Notes: generated by a model not told the origin, from the sequence alone. Shown: positions 1 to 6,794, counted from the stretch's first letter. The stretch: DNA of 33,890 nucleotides from Microcaldota archaeon (GCA_027024255.1 JALVSQ010000003.1:20003-53892), one strand, 5' to 3'. Made by a program: numbers and translations.

Positions 1-386
1 AAACCGCTGTAACTGCCTATTCTCTCAATCCTATTAGTTCCTATAAGTATTAATGTTAGCTTTTCATCAACACCTAATTGAAAATGCACAACAACTCTTT
101 TTTCGCCTATAACCACATTTAAACTCTTGGTGGATTTAACATCCTTTATCGTTCCGTTGTAATCAAGAACAAGGGTTATTTTATTGGACGCATTGAGAAG
201 ATTTGATATGCCAATGCTGGTAGCATTTTGCCTTCCTTTTATGAAGTACTTGTAAAAATTGATATTGCCCGATGAAGTATAGGTAACCTGACCATAAATA
301 ATTTCAGCACTTATACCCCCGCTTAAATACATTACATTTGAAAATGAGAGTGAAAGAGTTAAAAGAAGAACATAAATAAGTCTCAT
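1..386 (-). CDS. Secreted protein, N-terminal part (3' end beyond window)
   Basis: This reading frame is absent from the ORF track because it runs off the left edge. It reads from an ATG at 386 down to base 1 without a stop (128 codons). The product starts MRLIYVLLLTLSLSFS, a clear signal peptide with a short basic n-region and a hydrophobic core of about 14 residues. The rest is rich in T, S, I, V and N and looks like beta-strand ectodomain, with several N-x-S/T sequons. I do not recognise a family. A TATA-like box 26 nt upstream of the ATG suggests a leaderless transcript, which supports this start. It is divergent from the thiolase gene. Confidence 0.75.
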   Translation of the reverse strand, partial: MRLIYVLLLTLSLSFSNVMYLSGGISAEIIYGQVTYTSSGNINFYKYFIKGRQNATSIGISNLLNASNKITLVLDYNGTIKDVKSTKSLNVVIGEKRVVVHFQLGVDEKLTLILIGTNRIERIGSYSG

Positions 387-408
387 AAACTTAGTTTTAA
401 CTTAAACC

Positions 409-421
409 ATATTTAAACCTA
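409..421 (-). promoter_or_regulatory. TATA/BRE-like promoter of the partial left-edge gene
   Basis: Read on the minus strand this is AGGTTTAAATATG, an archaeal-type TATA element. Its centre lies about 26-27 nt before the ATG at 386, so transcription would start at or next to the start codon. Judged by eye only. Confidence 0.45.
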
Positions 422-459
422 ACTAAAATTCTGCAATAAACGAATCAAAAAACACCTTC

Positions 460-470
460 TTTTAAAGATT
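460..470 (+). promoter_or_regulatory. TATA-like promoter of the thiolase gene
   Basis: TTTTAAAGATT is centred about 26 nt upstream of the thiolase ATG at 491. That gives a leaderless or nearly leaderless mRNA. No good ribosome binding site precedes the ATG, which agrees with this. Confidence 0.45.
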
Positions 471-490
471 ATTGTAAAAGAAAGAAAGCC

Positions 491-1654
491 ATGAGAAGAG
501 TTGCTATTATTGGTGTTGGAATAACAAAGTTCGGAGAGCATTGGGATAAAGGACTGAGGGATTTAACGCTTGAGGCAGGAATAAAAGCATTAAAAGATGC
601 CGGTATTAGAGGTGAAAAAATAGATGCTGGTTATGTAGGCAACATGGCTGGAGGCAGCTTTGCAGGCCAGGAACACATCGGGGCTTTGCTTGCTGACCAG
701 ATGGGATTAAACCCTATTCCTATGACAAGGGTTGAGGCAGCATGTGCAAGTGGTGGTGTTGCTTTAAGGCAGGGCTATCTTGCTGTTGCCTCAGGAGTTC
801 ATGACATTGTAGTTGTAGGTGGAGTAGAAAAGATGACTGACTTAAACACCAATCAAGTAACTCAAATACTGGGCGGAGCAGGAGACCAGGAATGGGAGCT
901 TTTTGCAGGAGGAACATTCCCGGGACTTTATGCATTGATGATGAGAAGGTATATGTATGAATTTAAAGCAACCGAAGAAGATTTTGCATGGGTTGCTGTT
1001 AAAAACCACAAGCATGCCACAAAGGTTCCTTATGCTCAATTTCCAAGAGAGATAACCATAGAAACAGTTATGAATTCCAAGTACATAGCAAAGCCCATCA
1101 AAATATTTGATTCCTCCCCTATAACAGACGGAGCCGCAGCAGTTGTTCTTGCTCCAATGGACATTGCTGAAAGTTATACAAAGAAACCTGTTGAAATCGT
1201 AGCATCTGCTCAGGCAAGTGATACACTTGCTTTGCACGACCGAGAAAGCCTAACAGAGATAAAGGCCGCAAGAATTGCAGGTGAAAAAGCATACAGGCAG
1301 GCAGGCATTACTCCAAACCACATTCAGGTTGCTGAAGTGCATGATTGCTTTACAATTGCAGAGGTTTTAGCAATAGAAGCTCTTGGCTTTTTCCCAAAAG
1401 GACAGGGCTACAAAGCAGCAAAAGAAGGATGGACAACCCATGGAGGGAAGGTTGTTGTCAACACAAGTGGGGGGCTAAAAGCAGCAGGCCATCCTGTTGG
1501 AGCAACAGGTGTAAAGCAGGCTGTTGAGATAACTCTCCAGCTAAGAGGAGACGCAGGAGAAAGACAGGTTAAAGATGCAGAATATGGCTTAACCCATAAT
1601 GTAGGTGGAAGTGGAGCAACAGCTGTTGTGCACATAATGAAAAGAGCCTTTTAA
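491..1654 (+). CDS. Thiolase family protein (acetyl-CoA C-acetyltransferase, archaeal SCPx type)
   Basis: The 387-residue product is a full-length archaeal thiolase, which condenses two acyl-CoA units, typically acetyl-CoA to acetoacetyl-CoA as the first step of the archaeal mevalonate route to lipids. The nucleophilic cysteine is C85 in EAACASGG. A histidine lies in VHDCF (H284), the catalytic GHPVGATG motif holds H334, and the C-terminal loop reads HNVGGSGAT, as in archaeal SCP2/SCPx-like thiolases that lack the second cysteine of classical thiolases. In many euryarchaea this gene sits next to HMG-CoA synthase and a DUF35 OB-fold protein that form one complex with it. Neither is visible here, so the exact substrate is open. 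The gene is monocistronic or leads into the membrane-protein operon 23 nt downstream. Confidence 0.93.
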   Translation: MRRVAIIGVGITKFGEHWDKGLRDLTLEAGIKALKDAGIRGEKIDAGYVGNMAGGSFAGQEHIGALLADQMGLNPIPMTRVEAACASGGVALRQGYLAVASGVHDIVVVGGVEKMTDLNTNQVTQILGGAGDQEWELFAGGTFPGLYALMMRRYMYEFKATEEDFAWVAVKNHKHATKVPYAQFPREITIETVMNSKYIAKPIKIFDSSPITDGAAAVVLAPMDIAESYTKKPVEIVASAQASDTLALHDRESLTEIKAARIAGEKAYRQAGITPNHIQVAEVHDCFTIAEVLAIEALGFFPKGQGYKAAKEGWTTHGGKVVVNTSGGLKAAGHPVGATGVKQAVEITLQLRGDAGERQVKDAEYGLTHNVGGSGATAVVHIMKRAF

Positions 1655-1657
1655 ATG
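1643..1657 (+). promoter_or_regulatory. Candidate promoter overlapping the thiolase stop codon
   Basis: The motif CCTTTTAAATG is centred 25-26 nt before the ATG at 1678 and includes the thiolase TAA. It would give a leaderless mRNA for the downstream membrane-protein cassette. The absence of a ribosome binding site before 1678 supports it; co-transcription with thiolase is the alternative. Confidence 0.35.
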
Positions 1658-1677
1658 TTTTTAACAAAATTGAAAGC

Positions 1678-2265
1678 ATGACTATTGAGTTTTACTTAAA
1701 ATTATTTGTAGTTGTAACCTTTTTCAATGCACTGCCTGCTTTTGCTCCACCAACCTGGCTTGTCTTAGCCTATGCTAAATTAACAAATCCTGGTGAAGAA
1801 ACAGCATTAATACTGCTCACAGGCCTTTTTGGAGCAATCACTGGAAGAACAATCCTCTATTACTTAACAAAGTTTTTTTCGTTAAAGTTCATGAGCAAAC
1901 AGAGGAAAGAAAAACTTCATTTGCTAAAAGAATTATCTGATAAAAAACCTTTTGATATTTTCATAGTTTCATTTCTCTATTCATTATCACCATTATCAAG
2001 CAATATCATGTTTATTCTCTCGGGTGCTTCAGAAATAAATATATACCCTTTAATACTTGGCTTTATCCTTGGAAGAGCAATAAGTTATGGCATAGGTATC
2101 GTGGTTTATGTAAAAAGCATGAGCGCAATTGAATCTTATGTAAAAACAGACCTTTCACTACTTGTTGATTTAATCACATTCTTTTTAGCCATTGCTTTAA
2201 TATTTGTGGACTGGGAGAAAGTGCTGAGAAAAGCAGGGTTATTAAAAGACCATCATATTAAGTAA
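1678..2265 (+). CDS. DedA/VTT-like polytopic membrane protein
   Basis: The 195-residue product has roughly four to five hydrophobic segments. The layout recalls the DedA/SNARE-associated (VTT) superfamily: a glycine-containing segment followed by GRTILYYLTKFF, then a cytoplasmic basic loop, then a SPLSSNIMFILSGAS segment and a second GRAISYG. In VTT proteins these paired regions form re-entrant loops, and some members move lipids across membranes. The family call is by pattern only. The gene lies directly before the small single-helix genes (12 nt to the next start), so it may belong to the same transcript. It may serve envelope assembly, but that is inference. Confidence 0.55.
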   Translation: MTIEFYLKLFVVVTFFNALPAFAPPTWLVLAYAKLTNPGEETALILLTGLFGAITGRTILYYLTKFFSLKFMSKQRKEKLHLLKELSDKKPFDIFIVSFLYSLSPLSSNIMFILSGASEINIYPLILGFILGRAISYGIGIVVYVKSMSAIESYVKTDLSLLVDLITFFLAIALIFVDWEKVLRKAGLLKDHHIK

Positions 2266-2267
2266 AA

Positions 2268-2272
2268 GGTGA
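2268..2272 (+). promoter_or_regulatory. Ribosome binding site GGTGA that fixes the start at 2278
   Basis: The ORF track begins at a GTG (2269) that lies inside this GGTGA. The ATG at 2278 is 5 nt downstream, the usual spacing in this window, so 2278 is the better start. Confidence 0.6.
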
Positions 2273-2277
2273 GAAAG

Positions 2278-2643
2278 ATGAAAGGGAATCCCGTAAGCTT
2301 CCTCGTTCTTGCTATTGGTGGCATACTTATTGCTTCATTTATGCTCTACTCTTTCTTAACTCTTCAAAATGAATTGCACCAGAGAATAGGGGAAAAAGAG
2401 AGTTTGAATTTTTTGTATGGAATGAGAGATGCAATAGATGAAGGATGCAATTCAAATATAAGCGTTGTATTAAGGACTTATGGAGATGTTCTCTGGAATG
2501 GCTCAACTTTGTGCACAAAGAAGTACATAAACAAATGTGTGAATGTAAGTTGTGAAGGCAACTTTTACATCAACCCTGTTGATGGAAGTTACTACACATT
2601 TAATATAGATAATGGAAAGGTGAGTGTTGAATGGCAACCATGA
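2278..2643 (+). CDS. Pilin-like small membrane-anchored protein 1
   Basis: With the ATG start the product has 121 residues and begins MKGNPVSFLVLAIGG. The lysine-glycine pair directly before a helix of about 20 residues resembles the class III (prepilin) signal of archaeal type IV pilins, cut after the glycine by PibD/EppA-type peptidases. The C-terminal part has four cysteines and N-x-S/T sequons and should lie outside the cell. Its pattern of GC, N-x-ST, then C-x-K and two more cysteines reappears in the third gene of the cassette, so those two look paralogous. It is first of five overlapping genes of the same architecture, so their products are likely made together and may form one filament or complex. 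No named family is recognised. Confidence 0.65.
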   Translation: MKGNPVSFLVLAIGGILIASFMLYSFLTLQNELHQRIGEKESLNFLYGMRDAIDEGCNSNISVVLRTYGDVLWNGSTLCTKKYINKCVNVSCEGNFYINPVDGSYYTFNIDNGKVSVEWQP

Positions 2644-2960
2644 GCGACTGGATTCTCAATGCATTATCAATTCTGGCAATAGGCTCTTTGTTATTAATAA
2701 TCGGACTAAGCATCAACAATCTGCTTTTCTGGTATTCTTTAAGCGAAGAGCTACATTCTATAAAAAATGCTGGCCTTTGCATTGAAGAAGCATATGTATT
2801 TGGCAACTGCAGAGGATTTACAAAAAGACCTGTGAGCATAAAAAATAACATCATATCAACAGAACATATCTCAATAAGATTTCATTTAAAGGCAGAAGGT
2901 AATGTACTTGGACAATTTGAATGTATAAAAGAAGGTGATATTAAATGCAAGGCCAGGTAA
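2631..2960 (+). CDS. Small membrane-anchored protein 2 of the pilin-like cassette
   Basis: The 109-residue product has one N-terminal hydrophobic helix (about residues 10-32) and a cysteine-containing C-terminal domain. The ATG at 2631 lies 7 nt after a GGTGA and overlaps the previous gene by 13 nt. A second in-frame ATG at 2640 would give an ATGA overlap but is too far from the ribosome binding site. The helix lacks the K-G cleavage pair seen in products 1 and 5, so it may remain a plain membrane anchor. Family unknown. Confidence 0.6.
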   Translation: MATMSDWILNALSILAIGSLLLIIGLSINNLLFWYSLSEELHSIKNAGLCIEEAYVFGNCRGFTKRPVSIKNNIISTEHISIRFHLKAEGNVLGQFECIKEGDIKCKAR

Positions 2961-3289
2961 AACTGGTAATTCAACCTGTTGTGTTTCTTTTATTAAGCCT
3001 TATATCTTTCATGCTCCTCTACACCACATACTCATTTGGAAAGGAGAGATATTTATATGAAAGAAGCAATGTAGAAACATTGCTTAATGAACCATGGCTC
3101 AAATCAGTTCTCGAAGCAGGTTGTGAAGGAACCCAATCCATATATGTTGTTGAAAAAGAGCTCACATTTAATTCAACACATATCTGCGATAAGGAATGCT
3201 TTAGAAAGCCGTGCCATATAATTACTAATAAAACCAGGGGCATCGTCACTATAAAACCATTGGAAACTGGAGGTGTGCTCATTGATTGA
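2945..3289 (+). CDS. Small membrane-anchored protein 3 of the pilin-like cassette
   Basis: The 114-residue product starts MQGQVKLVIQPVVFLLL, with one membrane helix at about residues 8-28. The ectodomain carries AGCEG, then NSTHICDKECF and KPC, which matches the cysteine and sequon pattern of product 1. GGTGAT at 2934-2939 precedes the ATG by 5 nt, and the start overlaps the previous gene by 16 nt, so translation is probably coupled. Function unknown; a disulphide-stabilised minor pilin or surface subunit is the most natural guess. Confidence 0.6.
   Translation: MQGQVKLVIQPVVFLLLSLISFMLLYTTYSFGKERYLYERSNVETLLNEPWLKSVLEAGCEGTQSIYVVEKELTFNSTHICDKECFRKPCHIITNKTRGIVTIKPLETGGVLID
3269..3275 (+). 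promoter_or_regulatory. Strong ribosome binding site GGAGGTG pointing to a TTG start
   Basis: The ORF track starts at GTG 3273, which lies inside this GGAGGTG. The in-frame TTG at 3282 is 6 nt downstream of it, so the gene most likely starts with TTG. Confidence 0.6.
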
Positions 3290-3605
3290 GGATGTATTCG
3301 GAATAGTAATCCTGTTTATACTGCTCTCCTTTGTGGCTTTATCTTTAATTCCAGAAGGATGTTCTCCAGCATTTCTTAACAAAGAGGTAAGGAACAGGTC
3401 AATAGCAACATGGATTGCCTATACAGAGATGGCAAACAACAAAACAATTGAAGTTGATAAGGAAAGGATAAATGTTGAAAGACTGTTCAAAGAGAGCGGA
3501 ATAAGGATAAAAACAAGGCTCATTGACACGCTGAAAAGTAACGAAACATGCAAAGCATACATAAAGATGAATGGAAAAATAATAGAGGTGGAGTATGAAA
3601 GGTAG
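3282..3605 (+). CDS. Small membrane-anchored protein 4 of the pilin-like cassette (TTG start)
   Basis: From the TTG the product has 107 residues and starts MIEDVFGIVILFILLSFVAL, a single membrane helix almost at the N-terminus. The remainder is charged and lysine-rich with two cysteines (PEGCS and ETCKAY). It overlaps the previous gene by 8 nt and the next by 11 nt. The family is unknown. The acidic I-E-D before the helix differs from products 1 and 5 and could mark a different role in the same assembly, as pseudopilin sets often contain one atypical member. Confidence 0.6.
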   Translation: MIEDVFGIVILFILLSFVALSLIPEGCSPAFLNKEVRNRSIATWIAYTEMANNKTIEVDKERINVERLFKESGIRIKTRLIDTLKSNETCKAYIKMNGKIIEVEYER

Positions 3606-4038
3606 TGCTTCGGTCGTCCTTTTCTTAATAATCCTTTTCTTTGCAGCATTGTTCATAGCCCTTTCATTCCCTTCAGATGATAATAAAGTTAAAGATGTGG
3701 ATTGTTTAATTCATTTTCCCATCTCAACCAGATTCTTAATTATGTGCAACTCAACACTTCTTGAGAAACCAACAGTAAATAGAATTATGTGCAAAGGTGT
3801 GCTTGAAAAGGACATGAGGCAGGAAATAATTGACAGGGTTTACACCATCCTCAACTCAACAAACTGGACGTCAGAAAACATAGAAGAGTTAACAATTGAA
3901 GAATGCAATGTTACAGTGGGCAACGCCTCTATATGCAATGGAACAAAAAATTTTACAATAAAATGTTACTCAAATACGATATTAAGAGAAAATGGAAGTG
4001 AAGAAGTTGAGTTGGAATTTTATGGAGATGTTAGATAG
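3595..4038 (+). CDS. Pilin-like small membrane-anchored protein 5
   Basis: The 147-residue product starts MKGSASVVLFLIILFFAAL: again M-K-G directly before the hydrophobic helix, as in product 1, which suggests the same processing. The ectodomain has about six cysteines and several N-x-S/T sequons (for example NSTNWTSEN), so it should be extracellular and disulphide-bonded. GAGGTG at 3585-3590 precedes the ATG by 4 nt, and the start overlaps gene 4. This is the last gene of the cassette; the Hsp20 promoter begins at the base after its stop codon. No family recognised. Confidence 0.62.
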   Translation: MKGSASVVLFLIILFFAALFIALSFPSDDNKVKDVDCLIHFPISTRFLIMCNSTLLEKPTVNRIMCKGVLEKDMRQEIIDRVYTILNSTNWTSENIEELTIEECNVTVGNASICNGTKNFTIKCYSNTILRENGSEEVELEFYGDVR

Positions 4039-4055
4039 CGAAAGGTTTTTAAACA
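4039..4055 (+). promoter_or_regulatory. BRE/TATA promoter of the Hsp20 gene
   Basis: CGAAAGGTTTTTAAAC starts right after the stop of the preceding gene. The TATA centre is about 4050, giving a predicted start near 4076 and an 18-nt leader holding the GGGGGTGA ribosome binding site. It shares GAAAGGTTT with the ftsZ2 promoter. Confidence 0.55.
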
Positions 4056-4093
4056 AAAAATCTAATAATATTTTAGAATTTGGGGGTGAGAGC

Positions 4094-4633
4094 ATGAAAA
4101 GAAGGAGATTTTTCGGGTTTGATGACATAGATAAGATATTTGAGGAAATGATGAAGAGAATGGAGGAGATGATGGAAGAATTCACAGAGATAGATGAAAA
4201 GAAGTTAGAGGAATTTTTAAGAGACCCAAATGCAAAGGTCTATGGCTACTCTATAACCATAGGGCCTGATGGAAAACCTAGAATAAAGGAGTTTGGAAAC
4301 ATAAAACCAACAATTGAGGCAATTGAAGAAGGAAAAGAGGAGTTGATGGGAGCAAGAGAGCCTTTAACAGAGGTTTACAGAGAAAAGGGAAACTTAAAGA
4401 TTGTAGCAGAGGTGCCTGGTGTTAACAAAGAGGATATAAAACTAAGCATTGTGGATGACGATTTGCTGGAAATAAAAGTGGATACTGCCAGCAGGAAGTA
4501 CTACAAAAAGGTTAAGCTGCCAGCAATTCCTGATGAAAGCAAGATAAAGGCAAGGTATGTAAATGGTATTTTAGAGGTGACAATACCTATAAAGAAAGAG
4601 AAGGAGAAAAGGAAGGAAATAAAGGTAGAATAA
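4094..4633 (+). CDS. Hsp20/alpha-crystallin small heat shock protein
   Basis: The ORF track starts at 3992, but GGGGGTGA at 4082-4089 and a promoter at 4039-4055 fix the ATG at 4094, giving 179 residues. The protein is an ATP-independent cytoplasmic chaperone that forms oligomers and holds unfolding proteins. It opens with an acidic, methionine-rich helix, then VYGYSITIGPDGKP, a segment typical of archaeal Hsp20s. The alpha-crystallin domain follows from REPLTEVYREKG to the NGILEVTIPI strand, which holds the family G-x-L motif. The C-terminus is a charged KEKEKRKE tail. It has its own promoter and is probably regulated apart from the upstream pilin-like genes. Confidence 0.93.
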   Translation: MKRRRFFGFDDIDKIFEEMMKRMEEMMEEFTEIDEKKLEEFLRDPNAKVYGYSITIGPDGKPRIKEFGNIKPTIEAIEEGKEELMGAREPLTEVYREKGNLKIVAEVPGVNKEDIKLSIVDDDLLEIKVDTASRKYYKKVKLPAIPDESKIKARYVNGILEVTIPIKKEKEKRKEIKVE

Positions 4634-4688
4634 TCAGTGCTCCAGGTTCTCATCATTGCTCAGAAAACCTGCATTTCATCATCTAATA
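4630..4688 (-). ncRNA. Box C/D guide sRNA with two 12-nt guides
   Basis: On the minus strand the order is: box C AUGAUGA (4676-4682), 12-nt guide AAUGCAGGUUUU, box D' CUGA (4660-4663), 3-nt spacer GCA, box C' AUGAUGA (4650-4656), 12-nt guide GAACCUGGAGCA, box D CUGA (4634-4637). All four boxes match consensus and both C-D' and C'-D intervals are 12 nt, as expected for archaeal sRNPs with L7Ae, Nop5 and fibrillarin. By the D+5 rule the modified targets would be the C in AAAACCUGCAUU (fifth base) and the C in UGCUCCAGGUUC (fifth base). I cannot identify the target RNA. The RNA lies between the Hsp20 gene and a small minus-strand gene and could be cut from the ftsZ1 transcript. Ends are approximate. 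Confidence 0.85.
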
Positions 4689-4700
4689 AGCTATTGAGGC

Positions 4701-4916
4701 TCATTCTTTTAAATAAGCACTTACAATCCTCAATTTCTTTCCTTCTTTTATTACAGATTTCAATTTAAATATGTCCTTTAATATGGCTCCAAGCACACCT
4801 GCATTAACACCCTTCGGCACTTCTAACTCAACCTCTTCAATGTCTTTAATATCAGCGTACCTCTTCAACTCTGCAACTATGAGACTTGCTAAATAATACT
4901 CATGTTCAAATGCCAT
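4701..4916 (-). CDS. Small hypothetical protein downstream of ftsZ1
   Basis: The 71-residue product lies 4 nt after the ftsZ1 stop on the same strand, so it is likely co-transcribed with it. GTGA, formed by the end of ftsZ1, lies 5 nt before the ATG as a weak ribosome binding site. The sequence alternates helix and strand: an N-terminal HEYYLASLIVAEL helix, EEVELEVP strand, GVLGAILKDIFK helix and a final KLRIVSA strand. The H-E at the start and this order faintly recall the N-terminal domain of HypA-type nickel chaperones, but the zinc-binding half is missing. I would not assign that function. No signal peptide or membrane segment is visible, so it is probably cytoplasmic. Confidence 0.6.
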   Translation of the reverse strand: MAFEHEYYLASLIVAELKRYADIKDIEEVELEVPKGVNAGVLGAILKDIFKLKSVIKEGKKLRIVSAYLKE

Positions 4917-4920
4917 TTTT

Positions 4921-5967
4921 TCACAGTGTTAACACATCATCATCTCTCTTAACAGCACTGCCAGCAAGCTGAGGAGAATGCACACCCGTTACTATTGCTG
5001 AAACAATAACCTTATTCTGCAAATTCAGGTTTATCCTGGCTCCCAGCTTTACCTCTGCATTTTCATCAAACTGGTCTGTAATTCTACCTGCGATTTCAAC
5101 TGCTTCTCCAAGCGTTAAGTCATCACTACCTTCAATATGTATAATGCCTCCTTTTGCTCCTTCAAAATCAACATCAAGCAGAGGATGGGTTAAAACACCT
5201 TCAACAGCCTGATTAACCCTGTCCGCTCCCTGTCCCTCTCCTATTGAAATCATAGCTAAACCTCTGTCTTTCATGACATTTCTTACATCTGCATAATCAA
5301 TATTCATCAAAGAAGGCAAAACAATGCTGTCAGCAATGCCTCTAACTGCCCTTACTATAACGCTATCGGCAACCTTTAAAGCTTCATTCACAGGTAGATT
5401 AGGAGCATACTCAAGCAATTTATTATTATCTATCAGGATTACTGTATCTGAATTATTTATCAAATCTTTAACTCCCTCATGGGCCTTCTTAATCCTGCTC
5501 CTCTCTAACTTAAAAGGGAATGTGACAACTGATATGACAAGGGCTCCTTCCTCTTTTGCAGTTCTTGCTATAACAGGAGCCGCACCTGTTCCTGTTCCTC
5601 CTCCCATACCTGCTGAAATGAAAACAATCTCATTATTTTCAACTGCTCTTCTTATTGCATCAATATCAGCCTCTGCTGCCTTTCTCCCTATTTTAGGGTC
5701 GCCTCCTGCTCCCAACCCTCTTGTTATTCCCTTCCCTATGAGTATTTTCTCATGAGCTTTAGCAACATTCTGCAAATGATTGGCATCAGTATTAACAGCA
5801 ATTGTTTTTGCACTTTTAATACCTTCCTCATAAAGCCTTGTAACAGCATTTGAGCCTGCTCCTCCAACTCCTATAACCGCAATTCTTATTTTTTGAAGGA
5901 GGTCTGTATCATACTCTGTCAGGGATGCTTTCTTTTCACCCAGCACAGAACTTATAATATCTTCCAT
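4921..5967 (-). CDS. ftsZ1: Cell division GTPase FtsZ1
   Basis: The 348-residue product is a complete tubulin-family FtsZ that polymerises with GTP at midcell. It shows GVGGAGSN (about 33-40) for nucleotide binding, the T3-loop GAGGDP (about 86-91), the signature GMGGGTGTGAAP (about 120-131), and the T7 region NIDYADVRNVM (about 222) whose acidic residues complete the GTPase site of the neighbouring subunit. There is no long C-terminal linker; the chain ends KRDDDVLTL. In haloarchaea FtsZ1 recruits other division proteins and FtsZ2 drives constriction, and both types occur in this window. I call this FtsZ1 because it is closest to the bacterial-like loop sequences, but the 1/2 label needs a tree. 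A GGTG precedes the ATG by 5 nt. Confidence 0.93.
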   Translation of the reverse strand: MEDIISSVLGEKKASLTEYDTDLLQKIRIAVIGVGGAGSNAVTRLYEEGIKSAKTIAVNTDANHLQNVAKAHEKILIGKGITRGLGAGGDPKIGRKAAEADIDAIRRAVENNEIVFISAGMGGGTGTGAAPVIARTAKEEGALVISVVTFPFKLERSRIKKAHEGVKDLINNSDTVILIDNNKLLEYAPNLPVNEALKVADSVIVRAVRGIADSIVLPSLMNIDYADVRNVMKDRGLAMISIGEGQGADRVNQAVEGVLTHPLLDVDFEGAKGGIIHIEGSDDLTLGEAVEIAGRITDQFDENAEVKLGARINLNLQNKVIVSAIVTGVHSPQLAGSAVKRDDDVLTL

Positions 5968-5995
5968 AGGAGCACCCGTAGTTATAAATAAGCAG

Positions 5996-6008
5996 AGTAT
6001 ATAAAAAC
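5996..6008 (+). promoter_or_regulatory. TATA box of the HAD phosphatase gene
   Basis: AGTATATAAAAAC is centred about 26-27 nt upstream of the ATG at 6030, giving a leaderless transcript. Because the element is nearly palindromic it could also serve ftsZ1 on the other strand. Confidence 0.5.
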
Positions 6009-6012
6009 ATTT

Positions 6013-6025
6013 CTTTTAAACCTAA
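6013..6025 (-). promoter_or_regulatory. Probable promoter of ftsZ1
   Basis: On the minus strand this reads TTAGGTTTAAAAG, sharing GGTTTAAAA with the ftsZ2 promoter. It predicts a start near 5992 and a leader of about 25 nt containing the ribosome binding site. The alternative is the TATA at 5996-6008 read on the minus strand, with a 9-nt leader. Confidence 0.4.
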
Positions 6026-6029
6026 GTCC

Positions 6030-6794
6030 ATGTTAAAAGCCATCCTCTTTGATATAGATGGTGTCTTATGGGTAAGGGGAACGGGCAAACTGCCCTACAC
6101 CGATAAAATATTTGAAGTGTGCAAACAAAATCAGATTGATGTCTATATAACAACAAACTCCGTTTTACTGACGCCTCAGGAATGGTCTAAAAGATTAGGG
6201 GTAGATGAAAAGAATGTAATAACACCTGCTGTGATATTAAAAGATGTCAGCGATGAGAGAGGTTACTCCTCAATTCTCTCAATAGCGGAGAGCTCTGTAA
6301 GGAAAATGCTTCCGAACATCGAGTTTAAGGAAAAGAATGTGGATGCTGTTTTTGCTGGTTTTTCAAAGGACATAAATTATGAAATTTTAGCCAGCGCTTT
6401 TCACGAGATAATGAGAGGGGCTGATTTTTTAGCTCAATCAATGGATAGGTATCATGCTGTAAAAGGAGGTGTCGAGCCAGGCTCTGCACTGGTGGTCGGA
6501 GCCTTAAAGGCAACAACAGGAAAGGACCCAGAAGTGCTGGGAAAGCCTTCAATGCACTTTATAAAATTCGTAGAGAGAAGAGGAATAAAACCCAATGAAA
6601 TACTTGTAGTAGGTGATAACTGGGAAACAGATATTGCCATGGCTTTAAAGCTCAACTCAAAATCAATTTTTATTGAATGGACTCATAAAATTGAGGATAA
6701 AGAAAAGTTTAACATAAGAGCAGATTACGAAGTGAAAAATCAAAAGGAGCTATTTGAATTACTAAAAGTTCTTATCCAAAATAGTAAAGACTGA
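6030..6794 (+). CDS. HAD superfamily phosphatase
   Basis: The 254-residue product has all four HAD motifs: DIDGVLW (nucleophile aspartate, residue 8), TTNS (motif II, about residue 41), the motif III lysine in GKPS, and VGDNWETDIAMA (motif IV). The cap sits between motifs II and III, as in subfamily II phosphatases such as NagD-like enzymes. It is a soluble Mg-dependent phosphatase, probably acting on a small phosphorylated metabolite; the substrate cannot be read from sequence. It is divergent from ftsZ1, appears leaderless, and its 3' end overlaps the convergent agmatinase gene by 23 nt. Confidence 0.85.
   Translation: MLKAILFDIDGVLWVRGTGKLPYTDKIFEVCKQNQIDVYITTNSVLLTPQEWSKRLGVDEKNVITPAVILKDVSDERGYSSILSIAESSVRKMLPNIEFKEKNVDAVFAGFSKDINYEILASAFHEIMRGADFLAQSMDRYHAVKGGVEPGSALVVGALKATTGKDPEVLGKPSMHFIKFVERRGIKPNEILVVGDNWETDIAMALKLNSKSIFIEWTHKIEDKEKFNIRADYEVKNQKELFELLKVLIQNSKD

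Noticed and set aside
3992-4093. N-terminal extension of Hsp20 from the ORF track
   Set aside because: It overlaps the previous gene and the promoter; a GGGGGTGA site precedes ATG 4094.
4643-4671. Inverted repeat CAGGTT/AACCTG as a terminator between Hsp20 and the minus-strand gene
   Set aside because: The two arms are exactly parts of the two guides of the box C/D sRNA, and no T tract follows.
5324-5755. 143-aa plus-strand ORF
   Set aside because: It is antisense to conserved FtsZ1 motifs, so it is a shadow.
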